The position numbers and the translations under genes were made by a program. From contig JAJOZX010009457.1 in assembly GCA_023014485.1 (NCBI GenBank), forward strand, positions 93,763 to 157,762: a stretch of DNA of 64,000 nucleotides, given 5' to 3'. Below, piece after piece: positions 10,214-20,601 of the stretch. The stretch comes from Bathynomus jamesi. Lineage: Eukaryota; Arthropoda; Malacostraca; Isopoda; Cirolanidae. Positions within the stretch are counted from its first letter, which is position 1. Each line of letters opens with the position of its first letter. A model generated the notes under the pieces. The model was not told the DNA's origin, ran no database searches, and was given only the letters and a program-made list of their open reading frames with translations.

Positions 10214-12452
10214 ATGGCATCAAATACTAAATATAAACATTTCACTAGAGAACATATGAAGTGTGCCATATTTGAAGTACCTTGTGAGATGAGTGGTATG
10301 AAACTACCAACTTATAACTGCATTATGAAAGATTACCTGTTCACAAAACATTTAGTGAAGGAGCAGATGAATAACAAGGAGCCTTCATTTTCTGAAATAG
10401 CAGAGGCAGTTTCCAAAAGGTAGAAAATATTGGAAGAAGGCCTCTTTGCCAATAGTTTCACATACACGCGTTTTACAGATGATGCGAGTGTACCATGATA
10501 AATACAGGTCCTTATTAAAGCCATACAAGTCACGCAAGGATCAGCCTAAGTACAAAAATCAGCTTGAAGAATTTGAAAACTCTTCAAAATGCACTTTGTT
10601 TGACATCTGCACCTGCAAATGTAAGGAGTTTAGGAGATGCTCATGTGAAAAGAGTAAGAAAGTCCCTCCAAAAGAGCAGGATTTTTTAAATGACCAACGA
10701 ACACGCAGAATAATGGTGATAGGAAGCATTGACATAGCACACACAAGACGATTACAAGCAAGAGAACATCGAAAGGAAATGGAAAAAGCACGTCTGGAAT
10801 CCTCACAAACAACTAGTGCTGCTATAACCAATACGTCCAACTTACAAATCGAAACAGAGACAAGTGAACTTCAACAACTAGAAGAGATATCTGAAGATAA
10901 TGAGGAAGATACAACCTCGACTCAATATGTAATATCAGAACAACAGATGCGTGAGCCACTGCCTTCATTAGCAATTACTTGTGATAGATTTAAATGTCGG
11001 ACAGAGCTGGGGCTGCTATTGCTTCTGCAGTATTGGCAGATCTAAAATTGTTACTCCCGAAGACAAAGGGAATTATAGACAGAAGTAAGCTAAGACGTGA
11101 AAGACAAAACAGAGAAAGGAACTACAACAGATAGGAGAGCCAAAAGCCATGCGGGGATTATACTTTGATGGCAGAAAGGATAAAACAATGATTCAAGTCC
11201 AGGAGAGTGATGGCTCTAACCACCAAAGAACCAAACGCGAAGAGCATATCAGCATAATATCTGAACCACACTCTCTGTACTTTGCACGTGTGACACCTTC
11301 CAGTGGCAAGCTAAATACATTTGCACAGCGCTAGTGAATTGCTTGAAAGAAAGGAATGTTGATATAGGGAACATCGTTGCAGTTGGCTGTGATTCGACAG
11401 TGGTTAACACTGGTAGTATTGGAGGCACAATAAATTACTGGAAGAAGCCTTTAATAAGCCATTGCAGTGGCTGATATGCCTTTTACCACCTTAATGAACT
11501 TCCATTGCGCCATCTGTTTCATCACTTGGATGGTACCACTACTGGACCAAGAGCATTTTCAGGAGAAATTGGCCGAGCACTTTCAGACTGTGAAAAGCTT
11601 CCCATAGTTAACTTCAAACCCATTGAAATTCAAGAGGACATGTGTGAAGTTGATGTAGATGACATAAGTACTGACCAGAAACACCTTCTTGAAATTCACA
11701 AGGCTATATCAAGTGGAACATTCTCAAAGAGTCTTAGTCATAAGAGTCCAGGCAATATATCACATTCAAGGTGGCTCACCACAGCAAACAGGACTCTGCG
11801 GTTATATGCAAGCACAGAGAATCCTTCAGGCAATTTCAAGAATTAGCTACTTTCCTTGTTAGGGTATACGCACCAATGTGTTTTCAGATAAACGTAAACC
11901 ATTATGCCAATATGGTGCTAAACATATGTGGCATATGATTGCAAGAAGCCGGTATCTCCGTGAAGAGCTTAGGAGAGTACATGACTCAGTCATTCAGCGA
12001 AATGCATATTACGCAAATCAAGAAAACATTCTCATTGCAATGATAGCTGATGAAAGGAGCATGTGCGTCAGTTGGGATTTAGGCGTATCATAAAAGCAAG
12101 GGCATGCATTCAAGAAACAGATGTTATCAGGTATTTTAAGGTGCCAGAAATAAATTTTTATGCCAAAGACTATACAGATCTCATTATGTGGCAAGATTTT
12201 CAGATAGCAGAACCACCGATAACCAAAGGAGTTTCTCTTGATGATATTGAATCATGCATCAAACATGGTACTACTCTTCATTTAGAATTATTTCAGTTTC
12301 CATGTCATACACAAGCCGTAGAGAGATGCGTCAAGCTCGTTACAGACGCTGCTGGATCAGTCTGCGGACCTACAAACAGAGACGGTTGGATTCGTGCTAC
12401 ATTAGAATCAAGGAAAAAACAGCCAAAATTTGACACAAAAGCAAATTACTAA
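10214..12452 (+). pseudogene. Decayed gene of the unassigned transposon (putative transposase)
   Basis: One protein can be followed through several frames. It starts MASNTKYKHFTREHMKCAIF (10214). After a frame change at about 10420 it continues KASLPIVSHTRVLQMMRVYH (10439 on), with a Cys-rich patch CTLFDICTCKCKEFRRCSC (10590-10650). Then come MRGLYFDGRKDKTM (11149), IVAVGCDSTVVNTGSIGGTI (11370-11430), NELPLRHLFHHLDGTTTGPR (11492 on), ISHSRWLTTANRTLRLY (11758 on), VIQRNAYYANQENILIAMI (11990 on) and the C-terminus FPCHTQAVERCVKLVTDAAG to KFDTKANY (12298-12449). Intact it would be roughly 650-700 aa. I know related multi-copy uncharacterised proteins from arthropods and cnidarians but no assigned fold. 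At least four frame breaks and one stop near 11475 show it is inactive. Confidence 0.75.
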
Positions 12453-12633
12453 ATAGTCTTCAGCAAGAACCCTTTCTAGAGGGAGGTTGGTTGGGGAAAG
12501 GGTGTAACTCCGCTAAGGCACGAAATAACGTTTCTTAACTGTCTCAAGCCAGTATAAAGAGGAGAGACATCCTAATTTATTACTGTTCCCTTTTTCAAGT
12601 AAATACAGAATCATACTTGATTGTCATTTTTAA

Positions 12634-12957
12634 GTTAACTTCAGCCCTCTTGTGGCAGCTGAAGATATTAAGCATATGAAAAGGCATTTTTACAAAACGA
12701 ATTCTTATCATTTAAGAGTCTTAATCAAACTATTAGATAATTCTAAGATAAAATTTTATAATAGTTTGATAAACCTAAAATAGAAGCATTTTTTTCCTTT
12801 TTACCCAAAATTGTGTTAACTTTAGCCCCCTGGTGGCAGCTGAAAATATTAAACAAATGAACTCATATTTTGGCAGGTATATATCGTCCACTAAATGCAA
12901 CTTTTAATCACTATTAGAACTTCATACTAGAAAAAAAGTATTTTTCGCTCCACCCTA
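12634..12957 (-). repeat. Right terminal inverted repeat of the unassigned transposon
   Basis: Inverted partner of 9487-9808. The inner motif GTTAACTTCAGCCCTCTTGT (12634 on) and the outer motif at 12809-12842 are the mirrored subterminal repeats. Confidence 0.92.
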
Positions 12958-13027
12958 CTGTATAAGTCAACGTTGAACTTCATTTTAACAAATTTGGAGT
13001 AACTTCCCATAAATTACACCCGAAATT

Positions 13028-13278
13028 AATAAGGTACTTTTCCGTTATACCCCTGCAATTTCTTCTTTCCCGGTTAGGTCAACTGTACGCCCTTGATAAT
13101 TGGTTAGGTTAAGTCGTGATATTTTCGTTAAACTTACGAATATTTTAACGAAATACTAATGAATATTTTAACGAAAATATCACGACTTAACCTAATCAAT
13201 TGTCAAGGGCGTACAGTTTGACCTAACCGGGAAAGAAGAAATTGCGGGGATATAACGGAAAAGTACCATTAATAATAA
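13028..13278. mobile_element. Foldback MITE, core module facing outward
   Basis: A near-complete palindrome of about 250 bp. The arms begin AAGGTACTTTTCCGTTATA (13030) and end in its reverse complement near 13270. Each arm carries the module CCGGTTAGGTCAACTGTACG...GATATTTTCGTTAA with its TTTCGTTA end toward the centre, and the loop is at about 13130-13165. It is non-coding and lies a few bases from the exon at 13299, so it could influence splicing or be tolerated in the intron. Confidence 0.85.
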
Positions 13279-13298
13279 TTACAATAGTTTTAGCTTAC

Positions 13299-13452
13299 CA
13301 AAGAAATTTCTTTCCTTATAAACACTTTCGATGAAACCTTCGTCTTGAAAAGGAGTCTGTAAACCCTTTGGCAGAAAGGGAAATTGAAACGTTCGCAAAT
13401 TCCTTTCCTTCGTGTTGTTCCGAAGCGAAAGGGCATTGAATATTGATCAGCT
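13299..13452 (-). pseudogene. GRAMD1: GRAMD1/Aster-like gene, first VASt exon, frame-broken by one extra base
   Basis: The acceptor CTATTTTTCAG|AG (13454-13453) and donor TTTG|GTAAGC (13299/13298) bound a 154-bp exon. The frame that fits the upstream exon reads LINIQCPFASEQHEGKEFAN then VSISLSAKGFTDSFS. The frame that fits the downstream exon reads QDEGFIESVYKERNFFG. Both halves match the start of VASt (Cys...HEGK...LF-x-x-LF-x-x-x-x-F...R). The shift lies at about 13340-13360, and with one base fewer the exon would be 153 bp and both phases would agree. Possible explanations are a real disabling mutation, an allele difference, or an assembly indel in an A run. Confidence 0.68.
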
Positions 13453-15047
13453 CTGAAAAATAGGTTATTAACATGTTAATAACGAATGTTAATGAATCGT
13501 GTATAATGTAACACGTTTTTGTTAATGACACATTTATTATTTATAAATGACACATTAAATTGTAATGACACATTAAATTGTACGAATTTCAGAACACGCT
13601 CGGAATTCATAATACAAACTTCCTCGTATATTCTTTTATAAAGTTAGTCAGCCGCACACAGGATCGTCTCGCGACTCACGACTGACGACTCGAGTCGCGC
13701 GTGATTTTACATTAACGGAATGGGAGCCGCCCCAGGGAGCCCCGCACACTCGCAGCGACCGCGACCGTGTACGGTCGGCCTAACGTTATTTCCGCATCGA
13801 TTTTAACGTACAGTTTTTATCAAGAGATCCTTCTTTGCTTACATTTCTTTACTTATTCTTGTCTAAACTTAATAAAAAATTATTTAGTCCCCGAGGACTG
13901 CAGTGGTTAATTTCCCTGTTACGCGCAACAATTATTTTTAATCAACGCGTCTCTTCCTCAAGGTGGAAATGTGTACCGCACTCAATTTTTCTCTTTCACT
14001 AATGCCCCTTTCAGTCTGTCTCACTGAATCGGTATAATTTCTCAGTTTACACTCGCTTCATCACTGTACAGTTGACGTATCACTTACTCTTCTTCATTTT
14101 GAGTGCAATTTTGATCAATAAATGCCCCTCAAAGTATAGATTCTTGAAGAACTTCATTTAGAACATCGATGAGTTTTATACTCCACATTCGGTTTTCACG
14201 TTGAAAAACAAAGTACATTTAAATAACTGAGAGAAAGTAATTTAGACGATTTTGGTTCCAATTTATACTGTTTATTTCCTACAAGCAAAATGTTTTCCGC
14301 TTTCAGATTTGATTCACCAAGAAAAATACGACGGCCGGAGTTTCAAAACAGGACAAAGCAATATTTCAAAATTTAAAAAAAAAAATTATTTGGTAAAAAT
14401 GTCACAAAATTACTCGCAAAAGGAAAAAAAAATTGGCGTTCAAACAAGCTTAGTCAAAATTTCGAACTTGCACGATAAAACACTTAACTTATTCAAGCAA
14501 GTAGAGCAAAATTGCACACGGCAAACTGATAATTATGTACACAGGAAAAGGAGCGTGTCAACCCAAATTTTTTTTACAAGATTTCGCCCGCCCCATAAAA
14601 CTGCTCGAGTTTATATATCCAAAAATCTTGGGTGGAGTCAACCAAATCTGACTGCCTTAAAGGTGGGATTTCCCTCCTATTAACCACTCACCGTCCAAAA
14701 TGGTAGAGTGAAACGAAAAATCATAAATCAGATAATATATTCTAAGGTTTGAGAGAACATTTTAAAACAAAGTTCTGAAGGGTTACAAACCGACTTGAAA
14801 AAACTAAATCAGCGATAACGGGAGAGAGTTTCGACACTTAGGTGTCAATGTGGCGGCCGCATGAAAAGAGGACACTTAAAAGCGTTCAGAAATTTACGTC
14901 ATTTTGATTAGAGTTTTTATACTCTTAATATTCTATCCATTTAATTTAAATGGACTTCCTTACGTTCGACATACTGGCGGCCATATATATATATATATTT
15001 CCGATGAGACATTAGTATCCCACTGTGACTGAAAAGATTAAATTTAC
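13453..15047. other. Intron sequence, no recognised gene
   Basis: This lies between two exons of the minus-strand gene. A plus-strand open frame of 143 codons at 14252-14683 (MVPIYTVYFLQAKCFPLSDL...) has Lys/Asn-rich, low-complexity content and no recognisable motif. I treat it as chance. A GC-richer patch with repeated GACTC/CGACT words lies at 13660-13790. Confidence 0.5.
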
Positions 15048-15155
15048 CTTCACTTGATCTGTTATTCGTATCGGTGGAGGAGGGGATGAAGGAAGTGGAG
15101 GAGGACGGTGTTCTGACTTTTTCCTTTGAGGGGGTACAGTATACGAGGAAGGAAC
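15048..15155 (-). CDS. GRAMD1: GRAMD1/Aster-like gene, probable Ser/Thr-rich linker exon
   Basis: A strong acceptor TTTCTAACAG|GT (15157-15156) and donor GAAG|GTAAAT (15048/15047) delimit 108 bp. In the frame whose phase fits exon 13299-13452 (2 bases in, 1 out; G+AG makes Glu) it reads SFLVYCTPSKEKVRTPSSST then SFIPSSTDTNNRSSE. A Ser/Thr-rich linker between the GRAM and VASt domains is usual in this family. A second frame (VPSSYTVPPQRKKSEHRPPP) is also open but does not fit the phase. There is no domain homology, so the call rests on splice signals, phase and position. Confidence 0.45.
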
Positions 15156-15211
15156 CTGTTAGAAAGAAACACATTATTAATATTTAATTTTACTTAGTAT
15201 GCACCAAGTAT

Positions 15212-15558
15212 GCGCCTCGGTGGAATAGTGGTTAACATGCTGAATACGAATCCATTGGCCCCGGGATCGAGACCCGGTGACGGCAGGCGGCGCGCGGCAA
15301 AACCCAGCTGTTCATCCTTCCACACAAAAAAGAAATTGGTTGGTAGATAAATGGGTACTCTAGGTAGCCCAGTGGTTAAAGTGCTGGGCTACTGATCGGG
15401 AGGTCGTGAAATCGAGTCCGGGAAAGAACTTTGTCATATCTGACCACCATGGTGGGTCGTGGTTCGAATTTCCACGTTAAGCCGTAGGTCTAAGGTGGAG
15501 CAACAAGCTTGACTTTCGTCAGAATGAACAATTTGGGCGGAAGCAAACCAAGGTATAC
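15212..15558 (+). repeat. SINE-A, composite of two tRNA-like units
   Basis: The head GCGCCTCGGTGGAATAGTGG with box-B-like GGGATCGAGACCC (15268-15280) is tRNA-like. A second tRNA-like unit follows, TAGCCCAGTGGTTAAAGTGC (15366) to GGTCGTGAAATCGAGTCC (15402 on). The 3' part is AAGCTTGACTTTCGTCAGAA...GCAAACCAAGG. The same order recurs in reverse at 30541-30896 (complete), 19719-20020, 63785-64000 and 23936-24002 (tail only). The tRNA-like parts serve as Pol III promoters in such SINEs; they are not tRNA genes. Confidence 0.85.
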
Positions 15559-18233
15559 CAATTAATTGTAGGGACGTAGAACTCGGAATTTGAATAATAT
15601 AGGTTGGAACAAAAGCGACTTGGGTTAAGTTCTATTTTACTTAAGTCTACATAATTCAATCTTTTGGATGAGAATATGGTGCGTCATGTAATGACGTATT
15701 TCCTTGATACGGTATCATTTACGTAAAAAAACACGAAAACTGACGTAAGTCATGTTTGTTTCTCTAAAGTCGCCATTCCGCGGAATCTATGGGAAAAGAT
15801 TTGCACCTGTTAAACGCTGATAGGTGAAGATTGATGGGTTTCTTTAACCTCCTTCGTGACATCTAAGGTCATATGACAAAGGGGACCTACAGCTTTACGC
15901 GCGCGGGATCTGCGATAATCTGGACGCGGAGAACGGCCTACCATCCAACTACAACGCAGACCCAATGTCACTTAATTTCGTTAACCGACGAAAAATGGTG
16001 TTATGACGTTGGCCGCGATCGCCCTTAAACACTGATACAGATGTATTTGGTGTACACTTAGAGAAATGTCTGTTGTATTGATTATAACTTAATGGTTTAC
16101 GTTTTTCTGGGCTAGGAGTTCAGCTTGGCATTGAAAGTGAGAGACTATTATTATTATTATGATAACTGGAGGCCATGATTTGCGTGGGACTTACTGTTAT
16201 ATTGAACGGAAAATCCTATTATATTCGTTTCTCGAATGGATGACTCACGACTGTGACTAGTAACGTGATTATTGTCGGTGGCCAACATGAGTACTGTTTA
16301 GGCATTCCGTACAACATAACTTCGTGTCCACTTTCCTCTTGAACGATATCCCACTGATATGGTACAAATTTCATTTGATGTAGAGACTTCTGACGAAAAA
16401 TTGAGCGATGGATATTGGATATCGCTAAAGCTCGAAACAATTCCCATTTGGGGGGAGGGAAAATCGCTTTTGGAAACGTGATCAAATATAAATCTCCCAA
16501 CACACGGAACTGAATTTGTTTTTTGTTGTTTCTGTACGTTTGCAAAATGTCAACAAATCTCCTTGAAGCGTGTCGCACGTACCCTTCGAATAAAATTTAC
16601 ACAGAAACCAAAACATACCCATACTCGAACAACTTTTATTAAAAATAAAGATTATTATCCGAAACTGAATTTAGATAGATAAAATAAGACGCACTGTATA
16701 TTATAAAGTCAAGTAATATGAAACTACATAACTTAACTAGAAAATGCAATTTCTTTAGCTAAATTTTTTTTACAGACTTAAAACTTGTGTGTGTGTGTGT
16801 GTGTGTGTGTGTATAACTAGTGGTCGAAGTGGAAAACCAGAAGTGGGATTAGGCTCGCGTATAAAATGGTGATAGCGTTTTCCATTGTTTGGAATTCTTA
16901 TGAAGATGCATGACTCCTGTAACCTGTACATCGTACTGGGTGATAATATTACCGATTATTCCTTTAAACAATATGAAAACAACGCATTGAAACAATTGGC
17001 AATAATAAGCTATTTAACGTTTTTAGTTATGGCTTCCGTGAAACAGCTTCTACATACGATTAAAGTTGTTCGTAATTCGAAGTTTGGAAGTCTTTTTCCT
17101 CATTGAAATTTTTAGTTCTCACATGAAAGTTAAAACGAGTATTTTATGAGCAAAATTGCACAACTCAATGAGTGACATGGAATGTATATAAAAAAACTTC
17201 AAGAACACGCAAATACATTATCTTACCTTTAAAACGGTTTATAAAGCGCATACAGTGCATAACTGGGCATTAGGGCATTGAAAAATCGGTAAACTTTTGC
17301 TCCTTTTATATGGGGTAATGTGATCTATAAATAATCACACATCGCAAGGGGATGATCATGCGCGAAAAGTGTTGGTACGCAAAATGCCAAATTAGAGAAG
17401 CGGGGGTACGCGTACCCCCGCGTTACCCTCCACTTCGAGCACTGTATAATATAACTTCAATGTCAAAACCTTATACTCGTAGGCGTAGAAAACAGAATGA
17501 AGTTTTTATTCAATTTTATTTCACTTTCGAAATACAGTTTCCTCAGGATATAACGAATGACGACCACGTTATCGTTAAATTCACATTTATTTGATAACGA
17601 TAGATGGAATAAATAAATTTTAATATATTGCGTTTTATATGAAAAATAATTGCATAAGATTCCTTTTGAAAGTGGTTTTTCTTTTTATCCGTTATGCGTT
17701 TTTTTTACGTTCAAGTTTTTATGAACCAAAGAATCATGATTCGTGACAAAGAACGTTACGCTGCGGAAAAATGTTCACCGAAAAATCAATCCGGGGGGAG
17801 GGGGGGAATATATGTTGAAAATTTTATATACCCAACAGAATAATTTCTTATTTGTTCGAAATTAATCTTATGCCTAGTTTTCGCTTTTTTCTATTATAAT
17901 TTTGGTATTGAATTTGCTGTTCTACCTGGGGATACCCCTTTCACCCCAAAAAGTAAAAAGCATTTTTCCCCTCAATCACCCCTCTTTTCCCCATTCCCAT
18001 CGATAAGCGCGCGATAAAGGCGGTGACTAATACATACTACGTTATAAATGTTATAAAATTCAGTCATACATAATTAAAATACAAATATGTTTTACCCTTC
18101 GGAAAAGATAAATATATAATAAAAATTCCTTTTAATTAATAGACAACTAATACTCCATATACTGTAAGACTATATTTACATTAAATTTCCTTCTCCCAAT
18201 TAAAGTAATAAACCCTTCCTCTCATTTCTATTC
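15559..18233. other. Long non-coding stretch, no gene seen
   Basis: The minus-strand frame at 16219-16578 (119 codons, ...RALAISNIHRSIFRQKSLHQ...) matches nothing I know and has no clear splice or GRAM-domain motif. A (GT)n run lies at 16788-16812. The remaining short frames have no recognisable content. Upstream exons of the GRAMD1-like gene (GRAM domain) would be expected on this side but I could not find them. Confidence 0.5.
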
Positions 18234-18241
18234 ATGTCACT

Positions 18242-18467
18242 CAGTGGCGGCTCGTGACTAAAAATTCTAGGGGTGCTGTCTCTAAGAATGGGTTGAAATA
18301 ATTACTGAAATAAAAGGATGAGCACTGAGCAATGAATAAAAGTTTCAAAAGTTATTGAAAAAGTTATTCAGTGAGCTCATCCTTATATTGTTCTTGATTA
18401 TTTCAATTGTAAATAAAAAATTTAGGGGTACTGCAGTTCCGCAGTGCCTACCGACGAGCCGCCACTG
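18242..18467. mobile_element. hAT MITE with 8-bp TSD
   Basis: A 226-bp element with termini CAGTGGCGGCTCGTGAC and, reversed, CAGTGGCGGCTCGTCGG. The octamer ATGTCACT is duplicated exactly at 18234-18241 and 18468-18475. The first 9 bases equal the ends of the autonomous hAT at 59570-63380 (CAGTGGCGG), so that enzyme family may have moved it. Confidence 0.92.
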
Positions 18468-18726
18468 ATGTCACTATTTGTTCAATGATTAATATGTAAT
18501 GTGTATTTATCTTTCTTTTGTTTATCATTAGTTTACTAAAACTATTGCGAGTAACTGATTCATATCACTAAAGGGAAAAAGGAGGCATTCTATTTCTCTT
18601 TCTGTTTAACCTCTTTTGGATCACTGGGTCGAATATGTACCGTTTCCAATACACGCACTCATAACTTAATCCTATAAAAACTTCGGTCGTTAAGAGGTTA
18701 AAGGTTACTACTTTACTTTGTTCGGA

Positions 18727-18931
18727 TCACCTGAAGATCAGGGCCCCCAGACTTCTTCAGTTAGCTTTATAAGGCGAACTAACGAAAATATTACGACCTA
18801 ACCTAACCAATCGTCAAGGGCGTACAGTTGACCTAACGCTTGATTAGGTTAGGTCGTGATATTTTCGTTAGTTAGCCTTATATGACTAACTAAAGAAGGC
18901 TGGGGGCTCTGATCTTCAGGTGATCCCTTTG
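18727..18931. mobile_element. Foldback MITE with the core module inverted
   Basis: The outer arms GGATCACCTGAAGATCAGGG (18726 on) and its reverse complement (to about 18929) enclose two inverted copies of the module seen at 13028-13278. Here the AACGAAAATAT end lies outward and the CAGTTGACCTAACG end meets at the centre, opposite to 13028-13278 and 6430-6600. Confidence 0.85.
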
Positions 18932-19681
18932 TTCTCCAGATATTTTTAGAAGCTAAATTAATTTTTAATTTTTAACCTCTTAAATATTAGGGGTCATTCG
19001 AATATTAAGTAACACTTTCTGGGAAGAATTGTAACACCCCTCCTCCCCTTGTAACGCTTTGTCACGGTGTGAAGCCCCACCCCACCCCACCCTAACTTTA
19101 ATATATAACACCTGGTCATAACCCCCCCCCCCCGCCTTTTAATTAGGATGGGGGTCAGGGCAACGCCGTCTCTAATACATAGATCTCATAACACATAGAC
19201 GTCTCCAATACTGTACATACATAGTCTCTAGCATATAAACGTTCTTGGTCAGCGTCCTTTAATACGCTATCTCTGTTGAGACAGAGGGGTTGTCCGCACC
19301 CCACCACCTACCCGTGTTGAAGGTGGGGCCCCTGTAATTTCAGTAACAGCACGTGCCCCTGTGTGGGAGGAAATATGAACTACTCGTACATGTGTATATG
19401 TAAAGTATCCATCTTATTTATAAATTGTTCACTATAATAATACATACACATGTGTATTGCCTCTGATTAAATTGCATGAACCCATCAAAGAGTTTTATTT
19501 ACCATTAAAACTGTTGATTATGTTACATAACACTCAGTTATACCCATCTCCCTCCATGATAAAGTAAAACACATCCCATAACACCCCCTCCCCTCCTCGA
19601 GTATTACGTAATAATTGAATGGCCCTTTATCGACGAATTATATCGTGTATCGGTGTGTATAAGAGTGAAAAAAGTGACGCT

Positions 19682-19683
<2 letters not shown>
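18932..19683. other. Non-coding stretch, no gene seen
   Basis: Contains C-rich tracts (CCCCACCCCACCCCACCC at about 19076-19093 and a run of C at 19121-19134) and AT-rich sequence. No coding or RNA feature is supported. Confidence 0.5.
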
Positions 19684-19720
<37 letters not shown>

Positions 19721-20020
19721 AACTTGGTTTTGCTTCCAGCCGATTTGTTCTTTCTGACGAAAATCAAGCTCATTGCTCCAAGTTAGATCTACAGCTTAAA
19801 GTAGAATCCGACCCACGACCCACCAGGGAAGTCAGAAATTACAAAGTCCCGGGCCGGACTCGATCTCACGACCTGCCGATTAGCAGCCCAGCGTCTTAAC
19901 CACGAGGTTACCCAGGGTACCCATTTACCTACCAACCTATTTTTTATGGAAGGCTGAACAGCTGAGAAAGCTGCGCGACGCCTGCTCTCGCCGGGAATTT
20001 ACGCCACCGTAGCGTGTATA
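19684..20020 (-). repeat. SINE-A copy with (TA)n tail
   Basis: On the plus strand a (TA)n tract at 19684-19718 is followed by ACTTGGTTTTGCTTCCAGCC, ...TCTTAACCACGAGGTTACCC and ...GCTGCGCGACGCCTGC, the reverse of SINE-A. The head region is diverged (GCCACCGTAGCG near 20004). The TA tract sits exactly at the 3' end of the SINE. Confidence 0.8.
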
Positions 20021-20050
20021 TAGATACAAAACAAGTTTTAGCTATAAATT

Positions 20051-20290
20051 TCATGGAAAATGACCGAGGAACTGGTACCAAACCTCAAACTAAACCCAGT
20101 TGCCACCCAAACAACACTGGAAAATAGGAAAGGCAGAATATGTAATGTTCCCAAACTAAAGAGAAGACTAGATGCCTGGCTTAAGACGGTATCAGATGAG
20201 CCGGGTGTACCTGGCTGTACGGTGGAGCGCAAGAGAGCAACTCGCTCCTCCATCAAGCCAGGCCTAGAGGCGGGGCCACCAGCTTAACTT
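20051..20290 (+). pseudogene. CR1-like LINE C-terminal fragment
   Basis: EELVPNLKLNPVATQTTLEN through GRICNVPKLK is joined to RRLDAWLKTVSDEPGVPG. The same protein at 36411-36776 shows that an internal piece is missing between these parts. The 3' sequence CTTGACCTTCGTGTGAAGAG follows. Confidence 0.8.
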
Positions 20291-20601
20291 GACCTTCGTG
20301 TGAAGAGACCCCAACGCAGTTAACTACTACGTGTACGAGGTATGTAATTTTTTTTATTTCAGGTTAGGGTAGTCTAGGTTACTTTCATAGTAGCAGTGGG
20401 ACCCCCACCCTTTGGCACTCTCCTCCCCTTCAGTGGCACTCCCATCCCTTACTCCTCCCCCCCAATTAGCCCCTCGACATTTTTGCACCCATACTACCGG
20501 TATCAGTTCCACTGATAACTAACTTCATAACTAGTTTACACTATAATTAAAGGAATAACGTGTCCCCTTCAGATATGGTTTTCACCATTGTGTATGCAAC
20601 T
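20291..20601. other. Non-coding stretch, no gene seen
   Basis: C-rich short tracts (20395-20480) and no open frame or recognised repeat. Confidence 0.45.

Larger units (their letters stand above)
9487..12957 (+). mobile_element. 3.47-kb DNA transposon with long TIRs and 8-bp TSD, superfamily unassigned
   Basis: The element starts TAGGGTGGAGCGAAAAATAC and ends with the reverse complement of the same sequence. The octamer CTGTATAA flanks it exactly (9479-9486 and 12958-12965). The terminal inverted repeats span about 322 bp and differ at only a few positions. Each TIR holds two copies of a subterminal motif beginning CAGCTGCCAC, one near 9601 and one near 9781, mirrored on the right. The interior carries one decayed coding region on the plus strand (10214-12452). 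Eight-bp duplications fit hAT, P or related groups, but neither the ends nor the protein match the hAT patterns seen elsewhere in this window. It sits inside an intron of the GRAMD1-like gene. Confidence 0.88.

Noticed and set aside
14252..14683. 143-codon protein on the plus strand
   Set aside because: Lys/Asn-rich with no motif, antisense to an intron, no splice or start support.
15048..15155. Pro-rich reading of the linker exon (VPSSYTVPPQRKKSEHRPPP)
   Set aside because: The frame is open but its phase does not join exon 13299-13452; the Ser/Thr-rich frame does.
15212..15440. Two tRNA genes
   Set aside because: The A- and B-box-like parts are present but the cloverleaf arms are broken, and the same arrangement recurs in several truncated copies. 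It is a SINE.
16219..16578. Upstream GRAM-domain exon of the GRAMD1-like gene
   Set aside because: The 119-codon frame shows none of the GRAM-domain pattern and no phase-compatible splice sites were found.
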